Source: Ancrocorticia populi
GTDB taxonomy: Bacteria > Actinomycetota > Actinomycetes > Actinomycetales > Actinomycetaceae
NCBI RefSeq assembly: GCF_003123745.1
Contig: NZ_QETB01000001.1
Coordinates: 868,001 to 932,000 of the forward strand
Length of the DNA: 64,000 nucleotides
Direction: 5' to 3'
A model generated the notes under the pieces. The model worked only from the letters and a program-made list of their open reading frames with translations. It was not told the DNA's origin and made no database searches. This document shows positions 56,034 to 63,911 of the stretch, piece after piece. How positions within the stretch are numbered: the stretch's first letter is position 1; every line of letters starts with the position of its first letter. The position numbers and the translations under genes were made by a program.

Positions 56034-56848
56034 GTTCACATTCCGATTCCTACCGCCGCGGTCCTATGCTCTTTAGAGGCGATAAGATCCCCTCGGTCAC
56101 GGCCGATGCCTCGCTGTTGGCTCCGGATCAGGGATCCGCTTGGTCACGGGAGGATCCTTGGCGCGTGATGAGAATCCAAGCAGAGTTCGTGGAGGGTTTC
56201 GGTTCGCTTGCCGATCTTGGCCCGGCGATTTCGGTGTTTGGATCGGCCCGCGAAAAGCCTGATTCGCCATGGTACTCGAAGGGCGTAGAGGTGGGTAAGC
56301 TCCTGTGCGATGCCGGTTTTGGCGTGATCACCGGCGGCGGGCCGGGAATTATGGAGGCCGCGAATAAAGGTGCGCATGAAGCGGGCGGCACCTCCGTCGG
56401 GTTGGGCATCGAGCTGCCGTTCGAGCAGGGGATGAACGAATACGTCAATCAAGGCATCAGCTTCCGCTACTTCTTCGTTCGCAAGATGATGTTCGTGAAG
56501 TATTCTTTGGGCTTTATCGTGATGCCTGGAGGATTCGGAACACTCGATGAGCTTTTTGAGGCTATCACTCTAGTGCAAACCGGTAAGGTTAAGTCCTTCC
56601 CAATCGTGCTTGTTGGCACGTCCTTCTGGGGTGGAATGATGGATTGGGTCCACGAAAGTCTCATAGGACAGGGCATGGCGTCTCCCGCCGATGAGCTACT
56701 CATTACCCTTGTTGATACGCCGGAAGAAGCTGTCAATGCCGTAGCTAAGGGGATCCATGAACTCGCGGCGAATACTCGCAACCACGCGTCAAAGGACGGT
56801 GCCGCAGGGAAGCCTTCTGCCGGTGGATTCGGGAAGAGAACCAAATAG
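56030..56848 (+). CDS. LOG-family Rossmann protein (TIGR00730 type)
   Basis: A 272-residue protein of the 'lysine decarboxylase-like' LOG family, whose studied members hydrolyse cytokinin-type nucleoside 5'-monophosphates to base and ribose-5-P. Motifs are VFGSAREKPDSPWY, ITGGGPGIMEAANKGA and the catalytic PGGFGTLDELFE. The C-terminal tail is Ala/Lys-rich. Located directly after dapE, as in mycobacteria, but no role in lysine synthesis is implied. Confidence 0.88.
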   Translation: MSSHSDSYRRGPMLFRGDKIPSVTADASLLAPDQGSAWSREDPWRVMRIQAEFVEGFGSLADLGPAISVFGSAREKPDSPWYSKGVEVGKLLCDAGFGVITGGGPGIMEAANKGAHEAGGTSVGLGIELPFEQGMNEYVNQGISFRYFFVRKMMFVKYSLGFIVMPGGFGTLDELFEAITLVQTGKVKSFPIVLVGTSFWGGMMDWVHESLIGQGMASPADELLITLVDTPEEAVNAVAKGIHELAANTRNHASKDGAAGKPSAGGFGKRTK

Positions 56849-56934
56849 GGACTCCAGCATTGCGGGCAATTGATCGGCGATCTCGGTATGATAGATGTGT
56901 TGTCGGTTCAACACCGCGACGGGAAGGATGAGAC

Positions 56935-57102
56935 ATGGCAGCCATGAAGCCTCGTACAGGAGACGGTCCCCTCGAAGTAGAGCGTGAAGGACGCGGCATC
57001 GTTGTTCGTATCCCGGTGGATGGCGGTGGCAGGTTAGTTCTTGAACTAAATGATGCCGAAGCGACGGGACTCAGAGAGGCTCTTGCATCGATCGAGAAGT
57101 AA
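56935..57102 (+). CDS. DUF3117 family small protein
   Basis: A 55-residue protein below the usual length cut-off. Reading from the ATG at 56935 it begins MAAMKPRTGDGPLEVEREGR and continues GIVVRIPVDGGGRLVLEL, which is the highly conserved actinobacterial DUF3117 pattern. SD is GGAAGG. Function is unknown. A strong terminator follows 14 nt after the stop. Confidence 0.92.
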   Translation: MAAMKPRTGDGPLEVEREGRGIVVRIPVDGGGRLVLELNDAEATGLREALASIEK

Positions 57103-57116
57103 GATATCTTGATGCT

Positions 57117-57148
57117 GAGGGAGGGAAGCCAGGTAGCTTCCCTCCCTC
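57117..57148 (+). terminator. Terminator after DUF3117 gene
   Basis: GAGGGAGGGAAGC (57117-57129) and GCTTCCCTCCCTC (57136-57148) form a perfect 13-bp stem with a 6-nt loop. Confidence 0.8.
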
Positions 57149-57160
57149 GCTTATGTCTCG

Positions 57161-57197
57161 GCTCCGTCGTCGTCCTCAATTTTGCGTCAAACCTCGG
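57161..57197 (-). repeat. Dispersed repeat, full inverted copy
   Basis: On the minus strand: AGGTTTGACGCAAAATTGAG, then GACGACGACGGAGCC. It matches the copy at 34089-34137 over both parts with few changes and sits between two convergent genes. Confidence 0.75.
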
Positions 57198-57221
57198 GTT
57201 AAAGGTGACCTCACCATCCAC

Positions 57222-57240
57222 ATCTCGCGTCAAATCTATA
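57222..57240 (-). repeat. Dispersed repeat, diverged inverted copy
   Basis: On the minus strand: ATAGATTTGACGCGAGATG. It shares AGATTTGACGC with the copy at 3145 and is 25 bp from the full copy. Confidence 0.45.
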
Positions 57241-57277
57241 AGGTTGGTGTGACAGCCATCGCTGGCGGAGTGCTTTG

Positions 57278-57907
57278 TTAACGCAAGGATGCGAGGAGGA
57301 GCCCGTCTCCCACGGGGATAAGTGAGGTCCGAAGATCGGCGGACTCCATGAGTTCACGCCCCAGATCGCGAATCGCTACAACCTCGTCTTCACGGCGAGC
57401 GGGATCGGCTACACGCCCGTGCATGAGCGCGTGGGCGATGATGAGCACGCCGCCGGGGCGGAGCATGCGCAAGGCTTCGTTGACGTCACCGCTCATTTCG
57501 AGAGGGTCTCCGTCAAGAAACACGATGTCATACGAGTTATCGGCGAGGCGGGGAAGGATATCCGCGCTCTTCCCGTTGATGATGCGCGCCCGACCGGGCC
57601 GCACGCCTGCCTTTGTGAAGTAGGCTTTGGCGCTGTGCTGAGCCTCGGACTCCACGTCAATGGTGGTGAGCATGAGATCGGAAGACGCCCGAAGCAGATA
57701 TAGGCCGGATACTCCCGTGCCGGTTCCTACCTCTACGACTGAGCGGGCCTTCGTTGCGGCGCCTATGAGGCTAAGAAAAGACCCTGTTGCAGCGGAGATT
57801 GAGGCGATGTCATACTCGCGGGCTTCGTCCCTAGCGTGAGCGGTGACGGAGTCTTCCTCACACATGTCCTCGGCATACGCCCACGATTGAGTCTGCTCGC
57901 CCGCCAT
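57278..57907 (-). CDS. O-methyltransferase (Rv1220c-like)
   Basis: A 209-residue class I methyltransferase of the catechol/caffeoyl-CoA O-methyltransferase type. SAM motif I is VVEVGTGTGVSGLYLL, and YDIVFLDGDPLEMSGDV carries the metal-binding acidic residues; LRPGGVLIIAHALMHG follows. It resembles the O-methyltransferase encoded next to sigE in mycobacteria. Substrate unknown. SD is AAGGGAGA. The mrp terminator lies just upstream. Confidence 0.85.
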   Translation of the reverse strand: MAGEQTQSWAYAEDMCEEDSVTAHARDEAREYDIASISAATGSFLSLIGAATKARSVVEVGTGTGVSGLYLLRASSDLMLTTIDVESEAQHSAKAYFTKAGVRPGRARIINGKSADILPRLADNSYDIVFLDGDPLEMSGDVNEALRMLRPGGVLIIAHALMHGRVADPARREDEVVAIRDLGRELMESADLRTSLIPVGDGLLLASLR

Positions 57908-57944
57908 GGCTCTCCCTTCAAATGGCCCCCAGCTAATAATACAA

Positions 57945-57972
57945 GGAGGGCGCCGGTTTTCCAGCGCCCTCC
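57945..57972 (-). terminator. Terminator after mrp
   Basis: GGAGGGCGC (57945-57953) pairs with GCGCCCTCC (57964-57972); on the minus strand it is followed by TTGTATTATT. It lies between the mrp stop and the O-methyltransferase start. Confidence 0.75.
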
Positions 57973-57989
57973 AAGCAGATTCTCAGTAC

Positions 57990-59111
57990 CTAGACCGGTG
58001 TAACCCCGAGTCCGCGGCCCGCTAGGTTGCGGGAACGGTGAGCAAGGGTCTGAGCGATCTTGCGGAGCTCATTCTGGGCGGGAGAAGATCCTTCGTCGAT
58101 AGCCCACGGCATACCGGAATCGCCGCCTTCACGGAGCTCTGTCTCCAACGGGACTTCGCCCAACACGGGAACCTCGTAGCCGAGCAAGCTCGAGAGCTGC
58201 GCGGCAACCGTGTGCCCGCCACCGCTACCGAAGATGGCGTTCTTGGAGCCATCCGGCATGGTCATGTAGGACATGTTCTCGATAACGCCTACCACGTTCT
58301 GCTCGGTGGCCTTGGCGATCTGTCCGGCGCGCTCAGCAACCTCGGCCGCAGCGGCCTGAGGTGTGGTCACAACCAGAACCTCTGAGTTCGGGATGAGCTG
58401 GGCAACGGACAGGGCAATATCGCCGGTGCCTGGCGGCAGATCCAAGAGGAGCACGTCTAGATCGCCCCAGTACACGTCGGCAAAGAACTGCTCGAGTGCA
58501 CGGTGAAGCATTGGGCCGCGCCACACCACGGGGGAGTTGTTCTCCACGAACATGCCGATGGAGATGACCTTCACGCCGTGAGCAACGGGAGGGATGATCA
58601 TATCATTGATTCCCTGAGGCGGAGTCTCGACTCCGAGCATGCGGGGGATAGAGAAGCCATAAATATCGGCGTCAACAAGGCCCACCTTGAGCCCCTCGGC
58701 GGCCAGTGCCGCAGCAAGGTTGGCTGAGACGGAGGACTTGCCTACGCCGCCCTTGCCGGAGGCGATCGCGTAGACCTTCGTTAGCGAATCCTTCGCAGCG
58801 AAGGGGACCTTTCGCTCAGGTTCGCCGCCACGGAGCTTGGATTGAAGCGCGGAGCGTTGTTCTTGGTTCATCGAGCCCATCGTGACATTCACGGCGGTGA
58901 TGCCCTCGAGCTTGCTCACAACGTCCTTGACATCGGACTCAATCGTTTCGCGAAGCGGGCACCCTGCGGTTGTCAGCAGAATGTGGACCGATGCCACGCC
59001 CTTATCACTCACATGAACATCTTCGACCATGTCCAGTTCGGTGATGGGGCGTCGGAGCTCGGGATCGATAACGTTCTCGAGACTCTTTCGGATCTCATCG
59101 GTTGTAATCAT
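57990..59111 (-). CDS. mrp: Mrp/ApbC-family iron-sulfur cluster carrier ATPase
   Basis: A 373-residue protein: N-terminal DUF59/MIP18 domain (about 1-85, with C51 in TTAGCPLRE) and a P-loop ATPase domain (GKGGVGKSS, 119-127), followed by DADIYGFS and DLPPGTGDIALS. Family members carry or transfer Fe-S clusters. The usual C-terminal CXXC pair is not obvious here: the segment after NVVGVIENMSYM lacks it, which is common in actinobacterial Mrp as far as I recall. The ATG has no Shine-Dalgarno but a TAGCAT hexamer 6 nt upstream. A DtxR-like box overlaps the -35 region. Confidence 0.92.
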   Translation of the reverse strand: MITTDEIRKSLENVIDPELRRPITELDMVEDVHVSDKGVASVHILLTTAGCPLRETIESDVKDVVSKLEGITAVNVTMGSMNQEQRSALQSKLRGGEPERKVPFAAKDSLTKVYAIASGKGGVGKSSVSANLAAALAAEGLKVGLVDADIYGFSIPRMLGVETPPQGINDMIIPPVAHGVKVISIGMFVENNSPVVWRGPMLHRALEQFFADVYWGDLDVLLLDLPPGTGDIALSVAQLIPNSEVLVVTTPQAAAAEVAERAGQIAKATEQNVVGVIENMSYMTMPDGSKNAIFGSGGGHTVAAQLSSLLGYEVPVLGEVPLETELREGGDSGMPWAIDEGSSPAQNELRKIAQTLAHRSRNLAGRGLGVTPV

Positions 59112-59117
59112 GGTTCC

Positions 59118-59123
59118 ATGCTA
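59118..59123 (-). promoter_or_regulatory. -10 hexamer of mrp (leaderless)
   Basis: TAGCAT on the minus strand, GGAACC, then ATG at 59111. Fifteen of 17 bases around it match the dapE start region. Confidence 0.5.
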
Positions 59124-59133
59124 CCCGCCTCGG

Positions 59134-59152
59134 GTTAGGCTAGGCGAACGTC
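59134..59152 (+). promoter_or_regulatory. Candidate DtxR/IdeR-type iron box at mrp
   Basis: TTAGGCTAGGCGAACGTCG matches about 14 of 19 positions of the DtxR/IdeR consensus and covers the expected -35 of the mrp promoter. Iron control of an Fe-S carrier would make sense, but this is by eye only. Confidence 0.35.
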
Positions 59153-59173
59153 GCGTGATGCCTCACAGGGCCT

Positions 59174-59746
59174 TTAGTCACCCTTGCTGGAATGGAGTGA
59201 GTCAAGTTCATCCTGCAACTGCGCGATTCTCTCGTCCCTCTCCCGAATTCGTTCCTCGCTGTCCCGCTCAAGGTCTTGAAGTGCATCGCGAAGCTCAGAG
59301 CGGACAAAGTCACGGGTGGCCACTTCTCCGAGGGACTGCCGCAGGCCGGCGATCTCGCGCAGCAAGTATTCGGTATCCGCCAGATTGCGTTCTACGTTCT
59401 GGCGATCCTGTTCGGCGATCACGCGGTCGCGATCGTCTTGGCGGTTCTGCGCAAGGAGGATGAGCGGGGCGGAATAGGATGCCTGCGTGGAAAACGCGAG
59501 GTTCAACAGGATGAAGGGATAGGGATCCCACGCATACTTCTGAGCGAAGGCTACGAGCGTCACGTTCGCCGTAATCCACACCACCACGAACACGGTCATG
59601 TACAAGATGAACCGTGGGCTGCCCATAAACCGCGCGGTGGATTCCGCGAACCGTCCGAAAGCATCTGGATCTGAGGGCTTCCTGCGGCGCCGCTTGCGCG
59701 TGTCCAGCGGCGTATCAAATGAACCGGCTACGTACCGCTCAGCCAT
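59174..59746 (-). CDS. DUF1003 membrane protein
   Basis: A 190-residue protein. After a basic N-terminal stretch (KRRRRKPS) come two transmembrane segments (MTVFVVVWITANVTLVAF and YPFILLNLAFSTQASYSAPLILLAQNRQ), then a long charged coiled-coil (about 105-190, Glu/Arg-rich heptads). The NRQDDRDR and FILLN-FS-QA pattern is that of DUF1003. I use the ATG at 59746 with GGAGGTG upstream, giving an 8-nt overlap with the preceding gene; the longer start at 59818 lies deep inside that gene. Function unknown, probably linked to the MgtE-like partner. Confidence 0.88.
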   Translation of the reverse strand: MAERYVAGSFDTPLDTRKRRRRKPSDPDAFGRFAESTARFMGSPRFILYMTVFVVVWITANVTLVAFAQKYAWDPYPFILLNLAFSTQASYSAPLILLAQNRQDDRDRVIAEQDRQNVERNLADTEYLLREIAGLRQSLGEVATRDFVRSELRDALQDLERDSEERIRERDERIAQLQDELDSLHSSKGD

Positions 59747-61022
59747 GGTGCACCTCCAACGCTTCGTCAGTCGTGTCCTCGTCAGCCTCTCTCCAATCCT
59801 CGGGCAGGAGGTGATCAAGAACGTCGTCTACAGAGACGGCTCCCACGAGTAAATCATCGTCAACCACGGGGACCGCGGTCAGATTGTACGTTGCGAGCAG
59901 CCTCGTGATGGTGCCGATCCCGTCCCCGGGAGAGACTGCATCCACATCGGTATCGAGGATGGATCCGATCATGGTTGAAGGTGGCTCGCGCAGGGCCCGC
60001 TGCAGGTGAATCACGCCGAGGAATCGTCCGGTGGGGGTTTCCAGCGGGGGCCGGCACACGAACATGATGGCGGCCAGCGCCGGGGGCGTATCGGCCCGGC
60101 GCGCCATGGCAAGTGCCTGGGCGATCGTGGCGTCTGGCGGCAGAATGATCGGGTCGGACGTCATAAGCCCGCCCGCGGCACGTTCATCGTAGGTCAGGAG
60201 CCGGCGCACATCGCGCGCCTCCTCCGGCTCCATCTCCTCGAGCAGCTTGGCGGCCTGCTCGGTGGGCAGCTCGGCCACGAGGTCCGCGGCATCGTCTGGC
60301 TGCATTGCGTCTAGAACGTCGGCGGCACGATCAATATCGAGGGCCGAGAGAATGAAGGCCTGATCTTCCGAGCCAAGTTCCTCCATCACGTCGGCGAGGC
60401 GTTCATCGGGAAGCTCGTGCGCCACTGCCTGCATGCGCTCAGGTGGCAGATCGCGCAACACATCGGCAACGTCCGCGGGCTTGAGGCCTACAAGTTGGGA
60501 GAGGATTGAGGAAGCCCCCTGATTGGCGGCGGGATGCGCAAGGCCCACTACGTCATTGACGGGAACCGTGAACGTCTCGGCGGCCTTTCGGCCCTTCTTC
60601 GAGGTCTGCACAAAGAGCGTGGTCAGTTGCCACTCCCGCCCGCGCACGTTGGACATGGCGGCGTCTAGAACAATCGCTTTCTCCCCGGTTTCTCGGAGCG
60701 TGACCGTGCGCTCTAGGAGCTGGGCCAACACAAGCGTTTCGGCCGGGCGCTGGGCGAAACGGCGCATGTTGACCAAACCGGTGGAGATGACCTGCCCCTT
60801 ATCAATCGAGGTGACCCGGGTCAGTGGCAGGAACACCCGCCGCCGCCCGGCAACCTCCACAACCAAGCCCACAGCTAGCGGATTGCCCTTGAATCTGAAC
60901 AGGACAACTACGTCATACACCGTTCCCACCTTGTCGCCTATCGGGTCAAAGACGGGGCTACCCACGAGGCGTGCGGTATAGACGATGTTCCGAGCTGCAG
61001 GCCGAGTCGCAGAGTGTGCCAT
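59739..61022 (-). CDS. Soluble MgtE-N / CBS-domain protein with PRC-barrel-like N-terminus
   Basis: A 427-residue protein without transmembrane segments. The N-terminal 100 residues look like a PRC barrel (LVGSPVFDPIGDKVGTVYDVV). The middle (about 155-275) is the MgtE N superhelical repeat (ADVADVLRDLPPERMQAV, RAADVLDAMQPDDAADLVAEL). A CBS pair follows (about 285-410, DPIILPPDATIAQALAMAR and VVDDDLLVGAVSVDDVLDHL). It corresponds to the Mg2+-sensing cytosolic part of MgtE but lacks the channel, so it is more likely a sensor or partner of another membrane protein, perhaps the overlapping DUF1003 protein. SD is GAGAGG. Confidence 0.88.
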   Translation of the reverse strand: MAHSATRPAARNIVYTARLVGSPVFDPIGDKVGTVYDVVVLFRFKGNPLAVGLVVEVAGRRRVFLPLTRVTSIDKGQVISTGLVNMRRFAQRPAETLVLAQLLERTVTLRETGEKAIVLDAAMSNVRGREWQLTTLFVQTSKKGRKAAETFTVPVNDVVGLAHPAANQGASSILSQLVGLKPADVADVLRDLPPERMQAVAHELPDERLADVMEELGSEDQAFILSALDIDRAADVLDAMQPDDAADLVAELPTEQAAKLLEEMEPEEARDVRRLLTYDERAAGGLMTSDPIILPPDATIAQALAMARRADTPPALAAIMFVCRPPLETPTGRFLGVIHLQRALREPPSTMIGSILDTDVDAVSPGDGIGTITRLLATYNLTAVPVVDDDLLVGAVSVDDVLDHLLPEDWREADEDTTDEALEVHHG

Positions 61023-61080
61023 GGGTTCCTCTCATTAAGCGCTTCTGGTGGAGCGCCCTTAGTGAATCGCAGGAAGCGGC

Positions 61081-62568
61081 TCAGCTGTTGATGGACGCGA
61101 TCCACGCCTCAACATCGGCAATAGTGCGCGGGATGTCCTCGGACAACCGTATGGCACCCGATTCGGTTACCAGAATGTCATCCTCGATGCGAACGCCGAT
61201 GCCGCGGAACTTCTCGGGAACCTTCAGATCGTCCTCACGGAAGTACAGGCCAGGTTCGATCGTGAAGCACATACCCGGCTCCAGAACGGCGTCCAAGTAC
61301 ATTTCCTTGCGGGCGAGCGCACAATCGTGAACATCGATCCCAAGATGGTGGGAGGTGCCGTGGGGCATCCAACGGCGATGCCACTGGTTATCCGGAAGCA
61401 GCGATTCTTCTGCGGTCCCGGGTAGGATTCCCCACTGCTCGAGACGCTCAGCAATCACCTCCATGGCAACTGCGTGTACATCGCGGAACTTGCAGCCGGG
61501 CTTTTGCGCCTCGGCAAGTGCACGCTCGGCGGCATCCAGAACGGCCTGATACACCTCTGCCTGAGCCTCAGAGAAGGTGCCCGAAACGGGCAGGGTACGC
61601 GTGATATCAGCGGTGTACAGCGAATCAACCTCAATGCCAGCGTCCACCAGAATCAGCTGGCCTTCCTTCAAAGGGCCGTCATTGTCAATAAAATGAAGCG
61701 TGTTCGCGTGGTTACCGGCCGCGGCAATCGTGTCGTATCCAAGCCCATTGCCCTCTTCGCGGGCCTTGGCCCCGAAGGCACCTTCCACAACGCGCTCGCC
61801 GCGATGATGGCCGAGGGCGCGCGGGAAGGACGCGATGATGTTATCGAAGCCCTCTCGCGTGCTGTTCACGGCATGCTGCATTTGGCCGGCCTCCCATGGG
61901 TCCTTCCGGAGGCGAATCTCCGCCAGCGCTTCGGAAAGCTCGGCATCGGCTTCCTCGGCTTCCTGCGCGATCTCCGCGCGCTCGCGAAGCTCCTGAACCT
62001 GAGATTCGATTCGCGCATCAGATTGGGGGACCACTCGAAGGCTGACCTGACCCTGCCCGAGATCCTTGGCCAGAGCATCGGACAGATTGTCGATCGAATC
62101 GCATCGAATACCAGTGAGTGTAGACATCTCTTCGAGCGTTGGCTGCGCGCCTACCCAGAATTCTCCGTAGCGAGAATCCGCGTAGAACTCCTCGGAGCTG
62201 CGCGGGGCGCACGGATGGAAATACAGGGTGGCCTCGTGGCCGCCTTCCACCGGGTTAAGAACCAGCACGGCATCTGGCTCCATCTCCCCTCCCAGGCCGG
62301 TGAGGTGAGCGAATGCTGAATGGGCACGGAACCGGTAATCACAATCGTTATTGCGGGTCTTGTAACCGCCCGCGGGAATCACGAGGCGTTCGCCCGGGAA
62401 CCTCTCCGAAACCAGCTTGTGCCGCGCCGGCACATAGTCCGCCGCTTCGCCTCGCTCCACATTTGAGACACGCGGACCCCAGTCCGATCCGATGAATTCT
62501 CGGAATGCGGAGCTGGTGGGCTGCTGTGACCGATTGTTTCCGCGACTTTCTAATTCTTCCTTTGTCAT
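61081..62568 (-). CDS. pepP: Xaa-Pro aminopeptidase (aminopeptidase P)
   Basis: A 495-residue M24B metallopeptidase that removes N-terminal residues before proline. The N-terminal AMP_N domain (about 35-180) precedes the pita-bread domain with metal ligands in LVDAGIEVDSLYTADITRT, GTSHHLGIDVHD, TIEPGLYF and GVRIEDDILVTE. I start at the ATG at 62568, preceded by GGGAGA at a good distance; the GTG at 62574 is too close to that site. It may supply proline for PutA, a speculative link. A 58-bp gap separates it from the downstream MgtE-like gene. Confidence 0.93.
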   Translation of the reverse strand: MTKEELESRGNNRSQQPTSSAFREFIGSDWGPRVSNVERGEAADYVPARHKLVSERFPGERLVIPAGGYKTRNNDCDYRFRAHSAFAHLTGLGGEMEPDAVLVLNPVEGGHEATLYFHPCAPRSSEEFYADSRYGEFWVGAQPTLEEMSTLTGIRCDSIDNLSDALAKDLGQGQVSLRVVPQSDARIESQVQELRERAEIAQEAEEADAELSEALAEIRLRKDPWEAGQMQHAVNSTREGFDNIIASFPRALGHHRGERVVEGAFGAKAREEGNGLGYDTIAAAGNHANTLHFIDNDGPLKEGQLILVDAGIEVDSLYTADITRTLPVSGTFSEAQAEVYQAVLDAAERALAEAQKPGCKFRDVHAVAMEVIAERLEQWGILPGTAEESLLPDNQWHRRWMPHGTSHHLGIDVHDCALARKEMYLDAVLEPGMCFTIEPGLYFREDDLKVPEKFRGIGVRIEDDILVTESGAIRLSEDIPRTIADVEAWIASINS

Positions 62569-62635
62569 AGTCACATTCTCCCACCAACTGCATAGATTCG
62601 CTCTTCCTTCGCCCGTGAAGAAATGGCGGGTGGAA

Positions 62636-62681
62636 TTCGTCGTCGTCGGAAAAACATTGGGAACGACGACGGAGCCGCACC
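62636..62681. repeat. GAC/GTC-tract hairpin, dispersed-repeat relative
   Basis: TTCGTCGTCGTCGG (62636-62649) faces GGGAACGACGACGGAGCCGC (62659-62678). The right arm matches the second half of the full repeat copies (GACGACG-AGCC), so this looks like two inverted half-copies that can fold on each other. The TTGACGCAAA core is absent. Confidence 0.6.
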
Positions 62682-62717
62682 CAGGACCAACGCCCCACTA
62701 GGTAGTCCAACCCTTTG

Positions 62718-62736
62718 TTAGGTTACCCTGACTGGC
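62718..62736 (+). promoter_or_regulatory. Candidate DtxR/IdeR-type box upstream of the siderophore-binding gene
   Basis: TTAGGTTACCCTGACTGGC. The first eight bases are a perfect DtxR left half-site, and 12 of 19 positions match overall. It lies 130 bp before the lipoprotein ATG, upstream of a likely iron-uptake gene. Confidence 0.4.
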
Positions 62737-62816
62737 TGTGACAAGTTCCTCACCTGGCCGAATTGAGATTGCGGTTAGCGAAATTAATTAAGTAACGTGA
62801 GCCGTACGTTAATCGA

Positions 62817-62834
62817 AGTAAGGTACGCCTTACT
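62817..62834. promoter_or_regulatory. Dyad operator close to the siderophore-binding gene
   Basis: AGTAAGG-TACG-CCTTACT, 7-bp arms, 32 bp before the ATG. Twelve bases (AGTAAGGTACGC) recur at 20834-20845 before birA. It is compatible with an iron- or other metal-responsive operator. Confidence 0.45.
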
Positions 62835-62865
62835 GACTTGTACGCAATACACACAGGAGACGCAC

Positions 62866-63852
62866 ATGCGCCGCTCATTCCTCGCCACCCTCGCAGGTGG
62901 CGCGCTCATTCTTTCAGCCTGCGGGTCCGATACGGACTCCGCTGACCAGAATGAGACCACTCCCGCCGGGGATTCCTCAACGATTGAGATTGAGGACAAC
63001 AATGGAACACACGAGATTTCAGTTCCGCCCGCCTCTGTTGTGGCAACGGACAATCGCACGTTCGAGACTCTCCATGATTGGGATGTGGAACTGGCCGCCG
63101 CGCCACTTGGCCTTATGCCCAGTACGGTCGATTATTCCGAAGACGATGGAATCGTGGATTTGGGCATGCACATGGAGCCTAACCTCGAGGCCGTGGTGGA
63201 GGTGAACCCGGACGTCATTATCAACGGGCAGCGGTTCACCCAGTACCATGATGATTTCGCGGAGTTGGCACCGGATGCCGCGATCGTTGAGCTTGATCCT
63301 CGCGATGGGGAGCCCTTCGATGAGGAGCTTAAGCGTCAGGTTCTGGCGCTCGGACAAGTCTTCGATAAGGAGACCGAGGCCGAGGCTCTCGGCGCCGATC
63401 TTGATACCGCGGTAGAGCGCGTCACGGGTGCCTACGATTCCGAGGAGACGGTGATGGCCGTTAATACCTCAGGTGGCGAAATTGGCTTCATCGCACCGTC
63501 AGTTGGCCGCACCCTCGGCCCCATCTACGATGTTCTTGGGCTGACGCCAGCGCTGGAAGTTGAGGGATCAACTGACGATCACCAGGGCGATGACATTAAC
63601 GTGGAGGCTATCGCTGACTCGAATCCTGATTGGATCTTGGTCATGGACCGCGATGCGGCCGTGAGCGCCGATGATCCCGAGTACACTCCCGCCAACGAGC
63701 TCCTTGAGAACTCGGACGCACTTGCCAACGTGACGGCCGTGCAGGAAGGCCAGATCGTGTACATGCCAGCGGATACCTACACCAACGAAGGGATCCAGAC
63801 CTACACCGAATTCTTGAACACCTTTGCCGATGCCCTTGAGGCAGCAAACTAA
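62866..63852 (+). CDS. Iron-siderophore-type ABC transporter binding lipoprotein
   Basis: A 328-residue periplasmic-binding-protein-like lipoprotein. The signal peptide ends in the lipobox LSAC with C19, followed by an acidic Ser/Thr linker. The single-domain-pair pattern with DNRTFETLHDWDVELAAAPLGL, VEVNPDVIINGQRF and a C-terminal AIADSNPDWILVMDRDAA fits the FepB/YclQ/FatB class that binds ferric siderophores. The true start is the ATG at 62866 after CAGGAGA. Permease and ATPase genes are not in view and may follow beyond the window. Iron-type operator candidates lie upstream. Confidence 0.88.
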   Translation: MRRSFLATLAGGALILSACGSDTDSADQNETTPAGDSSTIEIEDNNGTHEISVPPASVVATDNRTFETLHDWDVELAAAPLGLMPSTVDYSEDDGIVDLGMHMEPNLEAVVEVNPDVIINGQRFTQYHDDFAELAPDAAIVELDPRDGEPFDEELKRQVLALGQVFDKETEAEALGADLDTAVERVTGAYDSEETVMAVNTSGGEIGFIAPSVGRTLGPIYDVLGLTPALEVEGSTDDHQGDDINVEAIADSNPDWILVMDRDAAVSADDPEYTPANELLENSDALANVTAVQEGQIVYMPADTYTNEGIQTYTEFLNTFADALEAAN

Positions 63853-63866
63853 GAATTCCCCAGATC

Positions 63867-63906
63867 ACCGACGGCGAGCCTTGCCCCTTAATGGCTCGCC
63901 GTCGGT
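63867..63906 (+). terminator. Hairpin after the siderophore-binding gene
   Basis: ACCGACGGCGAGCC (63867-63880) and GGCTCGCCGTCGGT (63893-63906) form a perfect 14-bp stem with a 12-nt loop. No T-run. It could let the binding protein be made in excess over downstream permease genes. Confidence 0.7.
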
Positions 63907-63911
63907 CCGGT

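Larger units (their letters stand above)
62569..62865. other. Divergent pepP / lipoprotein intergenic region
   Basis: A 297-bp gap holding a GAC-tract hairpin repeat (62636-62681), one DtxR-like box (62718-62736) and a 7-bp-arm dyad (62817-62834). I see no gene in it; the frame that extends the lipoprotein upstream to 62797 lacks a signal-peptide logic. Confidence 0.7.

Noticed and set aside
59747-59818. Longer start for the DUF1003 gene at 59818
   Set aside because: It would put 24 codons inside the MgtE-like gene; the ATG at 59746 has a strong GGAGGTG site and a normal 8-nt overlap.
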